Both the position numbers and the translations under genes were made by a program. Below the pieces are notes generated by a model that did no database searches, was not told the origin of the DNA, and saw only the letters and a list, made by a program, of their open reading frames with translations. Of a DNA stretch of 6,581 nucleotides, positions 1-5,598 are shown piece after piece. Position 1 is the stretch's first letter; the number at the start of each line of letters is the position of its first letter. This stretch comes from JAHEYG01 sp044229775 (GTDB lineage: Bacteria; Bacteroidota; Bacteroidia; B-17B0; Aurantibacillaceae). The DNA lies in the NCBI GenBank assembly GCA_044229775.1, contig JBGASH010000172.1, forward strand, positions 1 through 6,581, given 5' to 3'.

Positions 1-35
1 TTGTAATTTAAACACGTTAATTTTCAAACGCCTCT

Positions 36-992
36 ATGCTCACTAAAAAGACCTTGGCATGCCTGGCCCTTTTGTTCGTAATGAATTTACGATCTCAGGT
101 AATGCCCTCCATTGATGAAAACATTCCGTCTCTCGTTACCTTTAGTAAATCGGCCGATAAGACCTGGGGCGACGATGATAACATTCAGATCTATTTTTTT
201 ACTATCCCACAAGATATAAAGACCCCTTTCTTTATACGAATATTTGATCCAGATAACGGTAATAAGATCGATGAGAATCGCGGGGGCTTTAATTCCAAAA
301 CAAAATTTAGTTTGTACGGTGGCAAAGGTGCCCACAGTTCGGCCGACGCTAAAAAAACCGATCCTAAAGGAAATTTTACAAGCGGAACTTTGATCAACAC
401 CAAAACATTTGGCGATGAACCTACCTTTGACGAAAAATGGTTCAGCTTTGGTCCTATTAATCCTTTAGAAGGAGAATTACAACCTGAATTAGGCGGTTAT
501 GTTTTCAAATTAGTGGTAGAAGGTTTAGATGGAGATGATGGAAATTTGTACAAATTAAGTTTATCTACCTCAAAGGATGATAACATCAATGTAGAAGGCG
601 GAAATGTATTTACTTATGAATATTGTTTCCGTACCTCCGATAAACCACTGTCGGTTTCGCATTTATATCCCTTTGTTTCAAAGGGTATCATTTCTATTCA
701 CGTAAACGTTTACGATTACGATGCAGAAGGGGTTATAAGGATCATTTCTGTTTCTAAGAAAGCAGAAGAAACAAAACTGCAACCTAACACTAACTGGGAG
801 GTCTCTGAACACAAGATAAGCGATGAAGAACTGAACACCTCGCTGGATGTACAATTCATTAAGAAATTGCCGGTAAAAAACAACAATATTACTGTGTATA
901 TTACCAACCAGTATGGCGAAACAATGCCTTTCTTTACCGTTCCTATTGGCGGGGTACCTAAATACAAATACAAAATAAAAGTAACCAAATAA
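36..992 (+). CDS. Secreted or periplasmic protein of unknown function
   Basis: This 318-residue protein is one I do not recognise by name. It starts with a clear Sec signal peptide: MLTKK, then a hydrophobic stretch (about residues 7-17) and a likely cleavage after LRSQ near residue 21. No lipobox Cys follows, so it is probably soluble in the periplasm or exported. The rest has no membrane segment. It looks like two beta-rich halves: about 30-200, with an acidic FFIRIFDPDNGNKIDE stretch (65-80) and a Gly-rich FSLYGGKGAH stretch (91-100), and about 200-318, with alternating hydrophobic strands. The DPDNGNKIDE segment could bind calcium, but that is inference. The ATG at 36 is chosen because it gives a full signal peptide; no Shine-Dalgarno sequence precedes it, as is normal in Bacteroidota. 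It lies 49 bp upstream of the sensor-phosphatase gene on the same strand, so it may share that gene's transcript and job. Being a real gene is likely; its function is unknown. Confidence 0.8.
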   Translation: MLTKKTLACLALLFVMNLRSQVMPSIDENIPSLVTFSKSADKTWGDDDNIQIYFFTIPQDIKTPFFIRIFDPDNGNKIDENRGGFNSKTKFSLYGGKGAHSSADAKKTDPKGNFTSGTLINTKTFGDEPTFDEKWFSFGPINPLEGELQPELGGYVFKLVVEGLDGDDGNLYKLSLSTSKDDNINVEGGNVFTYEYCFRTSDKPLSVSHLYPFVSKGIISIHVNVYDYDAEGVIRIISVSKKAEETKLQPNTNWEVSEHKISDEELNTSLDVQFIKKLPVKNNNITVYITNQYGETMPFFTVPIGGVPKYKYKIKVTK

Positions 993-1004
993 TATTTTAA
1001 AAAT

Positions 1005-1033
1005 TTCCTGCTACCTGCGAAACGTATCAGGAA
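1005..1033 (+). repeat. Small stem-loop between the first two genes
   Basis: The gap between the two + strand genes holds ttcctg (1005-1010) and caggaa (1028-1033), which can pair around a 17-nt loop. With one bulged T the stem extends to aaat/attt on the outside. No T tract follows, so it is not a standard terminator. It could be a processing or weak attenuation site, or chance. Confidence 0.3.
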
Positions 1034-1041
1034 TTTAACGA

Positions 1042-4000
1042 ATGAGGAAACTGCTTTTAATACTTGTCATTGGTTTTGGTTTCAACGTGTATCCACAGGT
1101 ATATTCTTTTAAAAATTTTACTGAAGACGATGGCCTTGCCCAATCCTTTATAAACGACATTAATCAGGATAGTCGAGGGTATCTTTACATTGGTACCGGT
1201 GGCGGACTTACCAAATTTGGCGGTGTTAATTTTAAATCTTTCGCCAAAAAAGATGGTCTGGTGAACGACTTTGTAACTACCATTTACAGAGATAGTAAAA
1301 ATAATATGTGGGTTGGCCAGTTAGAAGGCGGTGTTTCCATTGTAAGCCCTAATACTAAATTACACAACGTTAAATACAAGGAAGAGATTGGTTCAAAGAT
1401 CATGCAGATCATTGAACTTGGAAGTGATAATTATGTTTTCTTAAAGAATAATACAGGGATCATTCTTTACAACGCTGCCAAAGCTACTTACGAGAACATT
1501 AATGACGCTAATTTTTTCGAAACGTTGTGTCTTGAAGTTTACAATGATGAACTATTATTACTTAAGCCAGATGGTGTGTATTCTATCAAGACCATGGATC
1601 TCCTCACAAAAAACTATACGGTCAAAAAAATCATTTCTTTGAAGGACGGTGCTTTTATGAAGTTCAATAACCTTAAGGATAATTTGATCATTGCTGATAA
1701 CGCCAGTGGGATATTGTTATTTGAGAACGATAAACAATACAGGATCAAAGATACCTTTAAATTACAATTGAATATTGGCTCAGTTTTTACAAAACTGATT
1801 ACCGATCGGTATTCTAATATTTATGCTGCTACAACCGATAATGGATTATTCAAAATACTTCTCACCAGTAAAACCAGGTCAATTACCAACTTTACAAAAA
1901 AGAATGGACTCACCTCTAATGCCATTCAAAGTCTTTTTGTTGACAGAGAGGATAACTTATGGATCGGTACTTATGGCAACGGGCTACAACAATTAAACAG
2001 TGAGTTATACAGTTTTAATTATATTATTGATAACGAAGGGCGCAAACTAACAGTTAATGCGTCGGTTCATTTCAATAATAAATTGGTTGTGGCCACTAAC
2101 AAAGGAATTGGTTATTTGTTTGAGGAAAAATTGGATCTCGTTCAAAACCCTTTGATCGCGGGTAAAAGCGTTAATTGTTTCATTCGATTCAAGGATAATT
2201 TTATTTTCTCCACAAAGGTCGGCGAACTATATCAAAGCGACACGCTTTTTAAAACAATTACTAAAATAAAGATCAATTCAACCAATCAGGAAATTCACAT
2301 CAACGCCTTAAATTACGATAACGATAATTTATTGATCTGCACGACCGAAGGTTTGATCATTCACAACACTGGAAACAATACCGATAATGTTTTGAACACA
2401 ACCAACATCTTACTTCACAACGACGTTAAATATGCCTTTGTTGATTCTAAAAAACGTGTGTGGGTTTGTTCGCCCAGTACTATGATCTATTTTATACTGG
2501 AGGAAAAACTGGTGGTAAAATTTAATGAAGTACCTGGTCTCAAATTTTTCAATATCAATTCGGCTTGCGAAGACCATAAAGGTAATGTATGGATCTCCAC
2601 TTCGGGTGACGGTGTATTTAAATACGACGGCGTACAGTTCACAAACTTCAATTCTTCAAACGGCTTAACGTCCAATTTTTGCTACGGTATAGTTTCGGAT
2701 TACAAGAATGGCATTTGGGTCAATCACTTAAATGGTATTTCGTACAAAAATGCCAATAAGAAAAATTTCAATAAAATAGTCGGGAATTCGATTTTGTTCC
2801 AAACTTCTTTCATGGAGAATTCATTTTTCTATGATAAAACCACTAACGAGATCTTATTTGGTTCAACGGATGGTATTGCGCGCATCAACACCGAAAAACA
2901 ACGGTTCAACGAAGTAGAACCCAATTTAAATCTTATCGACATTTCACTTAACGATAAATCAACCGATAATATTCACGATACCGTTTTAAAATACAATACC
3001 TACGACCTCACCGTTACTTTTAAAGGGGTGTGCTTAACCGATCCTATAAAAGTAAAATACAAGTATAAACTGGAGGGCTTAGTGGATAAATGGGAAACCA
3101 TTTCTTACGAGCAAACCAAATTATATTTCCCAAAATTAAAGGACGGTACTTATACCTTTATTCTCTATGCCTCTAATAACGATGGTTTGTGGAACTCTAC
3201 TCCCGTGACCTTTAAATTTGTTATCAAACCTCCTTTCTGGAAAGAATGGTGGTTCTATGTTATTCTGGTGATTGTAATAGCGCTTTCTTTCTTTATCATC
3301 ATTAAGAACAGAACTAAAAACTTATTATTAAAACAAAAATTACTCGAAGAAAAAATTCTTGAACAAACAGTAGTGATCCGTGCCGAAAAAGAACAAGTGG
3401 CAAAAATCAATGCCGACCTCGTTACGGTTTTAAAAGACTTAAAGGATAGTATCAACTACGCCAAAAAGATCCAGTCGTTCATTATTCCTGATCTCAATTA
3501 TGCGCAAAGACATTTGCATACCTATATTTATTTCAGACCAAAAGATGTGGTAAGCGGCGATTACTACGGTTATTACAATTTACCGGGTAACAAGACTATT
3601 TTATTCCTTATTGATTGTACCGGACACGGTGTACCGGGAGCCTTCTTAACGGTTATTTCAAAATCCTTTTTAAATAAGATCATCATCGATAAAGAAATTT
3701 ATGAGCTGGATGAGATCATTGAAACATTGAATTTTGAATTACGTTATTTCTTCAATACCGAATCCATCAAAAAGAATAAGAACTCGGAAGGATTGGTAAT
3801 TTCTATGTGTCTTATTGATTATACTAATAAAGTAGTAGAGTTCTGTGGTGCTGGCCGACCGTTATTATACAAAACAGCCGATAACGAGGTATTGTATGCC
3901 AAAGGAAGCCATTTCTCTGTTGGATACGACGATGATATTCCGGGATTGGAAGTAACCAAAATACCATTCGGAAAAGGCTTAAGGGCATACATGTACTCCG

Positions 4001-4203
4001 ACGGGATCCAAGATCAGTTTGGTGGCGATAAACACAAAAAATATTCTTCCAAACGTATCATCGACAATATCAAAAAATCAAAAGACCTTCCACTCGAAGA
4101 AGAATGCGAACTTTTGATCAATAATTTTAATTCCTGGAGAGACGGGGTTAGTCAGGTGGATGACATTTGTTTCTTTGCGTTTGAGTTGTATGATTATACC
4201 TAG
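1042..4203 (+). CDS. Propeller sensor with C-terminal SpoIIE/PP2C serine/threonine phosphatase
   Basis: This 1053-residue membrane sensor is complete. Residues 1-19 form a signal peptide ending at YPQ. Residues about 20-630 carry Reg_prop (two-component regulator propeller) repeats, clearest at DGLAQSF..DSRGYLYIGTGGGLTKFGG (30-61), DGLVNDF..DSKNNMWVGQ (71-93), NGLTSNAIQSLF..DNLWIGTYGNGL (288-315) and HKGNVWISTSGDGVFKYDG (512-530). A Y_Y_Y domain follows (about 650-728; KYKLEGLVDKW, DGTYTFILYASNNDGLW), then PPFWKEWW and one membrane helix (about 737-754), a coiled coil (756-812) with the NYAKKIQ linker, and a PP2C/SpoIIE domain (about 826-1050). Likely metal ligands are present: VSGD (D840), IDCTGHGVPGAF (D858), YSDG (D987) and VDDI (D1040/D1041). 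The propeller should be periplasmic and the phosphatase cytoplasmic, removing phosphate from Ser/Thr of an unknown partner, such as an anti-sigma antagonist. There is no histidine kinase or receiver domain, and the substrate is not in the window. Confidence 0.93.
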   Translation: MRKLLLILVIGFGFNVYPQVYSFKNFTEDDGLAQSFINDINQDSRGYLYIGTGGGLTKFGGVNFKSFAKKDGLVNDFVTTIYRDSKNNMWVGQLEGGVSIVSPNTKLHNVKYKEEIGSKIMQIIELGSDNYVFLKNNTGIILYNAAKATYENINDANFFETLCLEVYNDELLLLKPDGVYSIKTMDLLTKNYTVKKIISLKDGAFMKFNNLKDNLIIADNASGILLFENDKQYRIKDTFKLQLNIGSVFTKLITDRYSNIYAATTDNGLFKILLTSKTRSITNFTKKNGLTSNAIQSLFVDREDNLWIGTYGNGLQQLNSELYSFNYIIDNEGRKLTVNASVHFNNKLVVATNKGIGYLFEEKLDLVQNPLIAGKSVNCFIRFKDNFIFSTKVGELYQSDTLFKTITKIKINSTNQEIHINALNYDNDNLLICTTEGLIIHNTGNNTDNVLNTTNILLHNDVKYAFVDSKKRVWVCSPSTMIYFILEEKLVVKFNEVPGLKFFNINSACEDHKGNVWISTSGDGVFKYDGVQFTNFNSSNGLTSNFCYGIVSDYKNGIWVNHLNGISYKNANKKNFNKIVGNSILFQTSFMENSFFYDKTTNEILFGSTDGIARINTEKQRFNEVEPNLNLIDISLNDKSTDNIHDTVLKYNTYDLTVTFKGVCLTDPIKVKYKYKLEGLVDKWETISYEQTKLYFPKLKDGTYTFILYASNNDGLWNSTPVTFKFVIKPPFWKEWWFYVILVIVIALSFFIIIKNRTKNLLLKQKLLEEKILEQTVVIRAEKEQVAKINADLVTVLKDLKDSINYAKKIQSFIIPDLNYAQRHLHTYIYFRPKDVVSGDYYGYYNLPGNKTILFLIDCTGHGVPGAFLTVISKSFLNKIIIDKEIYELDEIIETLNFELRYFFNTESIKKNKNSEGLVISMCLIDYTNKVVEFCGAGRPLLYKTADNEVLYAKGSHFSVGYDDDIPGLEVTKIPFGKGLRAYMYSDGIQDQFGGDKHKKYSSKRIIDNIKKSKDLPLEEECELLINNFNSWRDGVSQVDDICFFAFELYDYT

Positions 4204-4204
4204 C

Positions 4205-4223
4205 GTATTGCTTAAGCAAATAC
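4205..4223 (+). repeat. Hairpin just after the sensor-phosphatase stop codon
   Basis: The perfect 12-bp palindrome ttgcttaagcaa (4208-4219) begins four bases after the TAG stop. With one bulged A the pairing extends to gtat/atac (4205-4223). No T run follows, so it could be a 3'-end stabilising hairpin or chance rather than a classical terminator. Confidence 0.35.
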
Positions 4224-4230
4224 AGATTGT

Positions 4231-4293
4231 CCCCCATTGAGAGGCTGTGTTTAGCCCAGTCGAAGCAGCGTGTCAGCTTTAGCTGACAGGGGG
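4231..4293. repeat. Inverted repeat with 8-bp arms, bracketed by CCCCC and GGGGG
   Basis: The sequence tgtcagctttagctgaca (4271-4288) is an inverted repeat with perfect 8-bp arms around TT. A CCCCC run at 4231-4235 matches a GGGGG run at 4289-4293, which directly follows the inner palindrome, and ggct/agcc (about 4243-4256) can form a further small stem between them. On the + strand six T residues follow at 4304-4309, which makes this the best candidate for ending the sensor-phosphatase transcript. The gap between stem and T run is too long for a textbook terminator. Confidence 0.5.
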
Positions 4294-4353
4294 ATGAAAT
4301 TACTTTTTTATACTACTCTTTCTTTTCTTACTTCCCATACTTTTTTTCTTCAT

Positions 4354-4388
4354 GTTCTTTTCTTTGCCTGCCACGCAAAGAAAAGAAC
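4354..4388. repeat. Perfect 14-bp inverted repeat with 7-nt loop
   Basis: The arm gttcttttctttgc (4354-4367) is exactly mirrored by gcaaagaaaagaac (4375-4388), with ctgccac between. A perfect 14-bp stem is far longer than chance would give in 300 bp. A third related stretch, caaaagaaaag (4418-4428), could pair with the left arm instead, so two alternative folds are possible. This is probably part of a repeat element. Confidence 0.85.
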
Positions 4389-4417
4389 CCCGCCCGACTG
4401 AACGTCGTTCGGGCGGG
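4377..4417 (-). terminator. Terminator-like GC hairpin for the acyltransferase transcript
   Basis: The arms cccgcccga (4389-4397) and tcgggcggg (4409-4417) pair perfectly over 9 bp around an 11-nt loop. Read on the minus strand, this GC-rich hairpin is followed at once by gttcttttcttt (4388-4377), a T-rich run, which matches the layout of a Rho-independent terminator. It lies about 100 bp past the acyltransferase stop. On the + strand the hairpin is followed by an A-rich run, so it would not work in that direction. Confidence 0.5.
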
Positions 4418-4457
4418 CAAAAGAAAAGTCACCTTCAGGGGCCAAAAGCGTTTTTGC

Positions 4458-4482
4458 ATACTTTTTGCGCGCCAAAAAGTAT
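4458..4482. repeat. Inverted repeat with 10-bp arms and 5-nt loop
   Basis: The arm atactttttg (4458-4467) is exactly mirrored by caaaaagtat (4473-4482), with cgcgc between; after one mismatch, two more base pairs extend the stem. It sits 36 bp past the acyltransferase stop on the minus strand. It has no T tail and is best read as part of the palindromic cluster. Confidence 0.7.
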
Positions 4483-4517
4483 ACAAAGAACTTCATCTAT
4501 GAAAAAAGTAAGAGGGG

Positions 4518-5450
4518 TCAAAACTTGATCGAAGAAGAGATCTTCTTCGAAGGCTTTTCGATAAGCCAATACATTATAAGGGATGAAACCAGGGTTACAA
4601 CAATCCCAATTAAAACAACACCGATCTTTTGCCATAAGCCTGTTACATGATGTGAAAGAATATTCACTACCGAAGCACCAATAACGGGGTGAATAAGGTA
4701 TACCGAGTAACTGAATTTTCCGAGCCAACTCAAAAATTTTATGTGCACGTTCTCAAAAAATAAAATAGCAAAAGCAGCAAAGAGTCCAAAGAACACAATC
4801 TCCTTTAAGGGAATGTACACCAGCACCGTTGCCAAGACAAAAACGATCCAGAATTCAATATTAGTGATGATGTTCTTCTTGTATTGAAATACCAGAATCC
4901 CCATTAAAAATAAGGGCGCATAAAGTGGGAAATGGGCCGCCATTGGCATCGCGGGAATAAATGGGCCTACTAAAAAGAGAGCGTACATTATCAGGCGCAT
5001 AAAAATATTAGAGGAGGTAAAGAACATCACCACCAGTGCCATTAATAAATAATATTGAAATTCTATAGCCAAAGTCCAGTAAACATTATTAAGCCAATGG
5101 TATTGCGGAAAAAAATTAATGAGGTATCCAAGATGCAACGCTACTTGCGGTAGTGTAACAGTGTTTGGTGCCGATCCTTCGTAATGAAACCAAACTTTAC
5201 AATACGCTACAACGATCACCAAAATAATGGAAACAATATAAGGCGGATCGAGACGAATGATGCGCTTCAAAACAAACTTAAAAAAATTCTGAATTTTATA
5301 ATTTGACGAATACAAGGAGTACGGAATGATAAAGCCCGAAATGACAAAGAAAATATGCACCCCGCATTTACCATATTTAAAAATTTCGAGAATGGTTTTA
5401 CTGGATACAAAACCGGTGGTGGCCCAAACAAAATGAAACAACACCACCAT
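4518..5450 (-). CDS. Membrane acyltransferase, acyltransferase-3 (OafA/YrhL-like) family, start uncertain
   Basis: This is an integral membrane O-acyltransferase that would move an acyl (often acetyl) group onto a surface glycan or similar acceptor; the acceptor cannot be told from sequence. From the ATG at 5450 it has 310 residues and about nine or ten hydrophobic segments. Family motifs are in order: LFHF with the likely catalytic His6, GKCGVHIFFVISGF (27-40), RIIRLDPPY (63-71), YWTLAIEF (124-131), LGKFSYSVYLIHPV (243-256) and a closing IEKP (297-300). The part usually found before the His, the LRxIAA helix, is missing from this start but is encoded in frame just upstream (5453-5507), where no ATG, GTG or TTG exists. 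With an AUU start at 5504 the protein would have 328 residues, nearer the usual family size. No glycan genes are next to it. It ends convergently with the sensor-phosphatase gene and lies downstream of the transporter gene on the same strand. Confidence 0.9.
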   Translation of the reverse strand: MVVLFHFVWATTGFVSSKTILEIFKYGKCGVHIFFVISGFIIPYSLYSSNYKIQNFFKFVLKRIIRLDPPYIVSIILVIVVAYCKVWFHYEGSAPNTVTLPQVALHLGYLINFFPQYHWLNNVYWTLAIEFQYYLLMALVVMFFTSSNIFMRLIMYALFLVGPFIPAMPMAAHFPLYAPLFLMGILVFQYKKNIITNIEFWIVFVLATVLVYIPLKEIVFFGLFAAFAILFFENVHIKFLSWLGKFSYSVYLIHPVIGASVVNILSHHVTGLWQKIGVVLIGIVVTLVSSLIMYWLIEKPSKKISSSIKF

Positions 5451-5507
5451 CCATGCGGCGATGGCTCTTAAACTTTCAATTATGGGGATGTTCTTTTGAA
5501 TAATTTT
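5451..5507 (-). other. In-frame upstream coding extension of the acyltransferase with no standard start codon
   Basis: Reading the minus strand in the acyltransferase frame from the TAA at 5510-5508 gives KIIQKNIPIIESLRAIAAW followed by MVVLFHF. The ESLRAIAAW part matches the conserved first membrane helix of acyltransferase-3 proteins (typically LxGLRxIAAxxVxxFH). No ATG, GTG or TTG occurs in these 19 codons. The first possible rare starts are ATT at 5504-5502 and 5501-5499. The stretch is therefore probably translated, or was until recently; which codon starts it is inference. Confidence 0.75.
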
Positions 5508-5514
5508 TTATTTT

Positions 5515-5598
5515 CCCTGCGGCCCCTGCGCCACTGCGAGAACCTTCAGCATCCTAAATTACAAAAGTTTTTCACGCAGAGACGCAGGGATCGCAAAG
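5515..5598. repeat. 84-bp imperfect inverted-repeat element built from CGCA-rich units
   Basis: The 26-bp right arm (5573-5598) and the reverse complement of the left arm (5515-5540) agree at 19 of 26 positions by eye, with a 32-bp centre (5541-5572). Each arm is itself a run of short units about 8-9 bp apart, each with GCA or CGCA at its core (gcagaga, cgcaggg, cgcaaag). Similar CGCA-rich repeats are, from memory, common between genes in many environmental bacteria. The right arm touches the stop codon of the transporter gene, and the left arm ends within a few bases of the acyltransferase stop-to-coding boundary at 5510. It may act as an mRNA hairpin between the two genes. Confidence 0.65.

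Larger units (their letters stand above)
4204..4517. repeat. Palindrome-rich intergenic region between convergent genes
   Basis: These 314 bp carry no believable gene and separate the ends of the sensor-phosphatase (+) and acyltransferase (-) genes. They hold at least five inverted repeats, listed separately. A T/C-rich stretch (about 4298-4366) on the + strand is followed by purine-rich arms with AAAGAAAAG (4377-4385 and again within 4418-4428). Some motifs recur inverted at both ends: CTTACTT near 4327 and, on the minus strand, near 4506-4512; GTTCTTT at 4354 and, on the minus strand, near 4486-4492. This nested symmetry suggests a dispersed palindromic repeat that may also end transcription from both sides. 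Copy number in the genome cannot be judged here. Confidence 0.6.

Noticed and set aside
1..35. A Bacteroidota-type promoter (TTTG / TAnnTTTG) before the first gene
   Set aside because: Taattttc at 18-25 is only near the -7 consensus, and the spacing to the ttg at position 1 is too short for the usual layout; the true upstream region is outside the window.
4529..4550. Inverted repeat with perfect 10-bp arms (tcgaagaaga / tcttcttcga) as a terminator or operator
   Set aside because: It lies inside the last codons of the acyltransferase gene (SKKISSS), where Lys and Ser codons alone can create it, and no T run follows at the right distance.
4465..4650. A 61-codon open frame on the + strand
   Set aside because: It runs through the palindromic region and antisense to the C-terminus of a well supported acyltransferase gene, with no recognisable domain.
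4435..4728. A 97-codon open frame on the minus strand
   Set aside because: It overlaps the acyltransferase in another frame and its end is the translated palindromic repeat; the Cys- and Phe-rich product resembles nothing I know.
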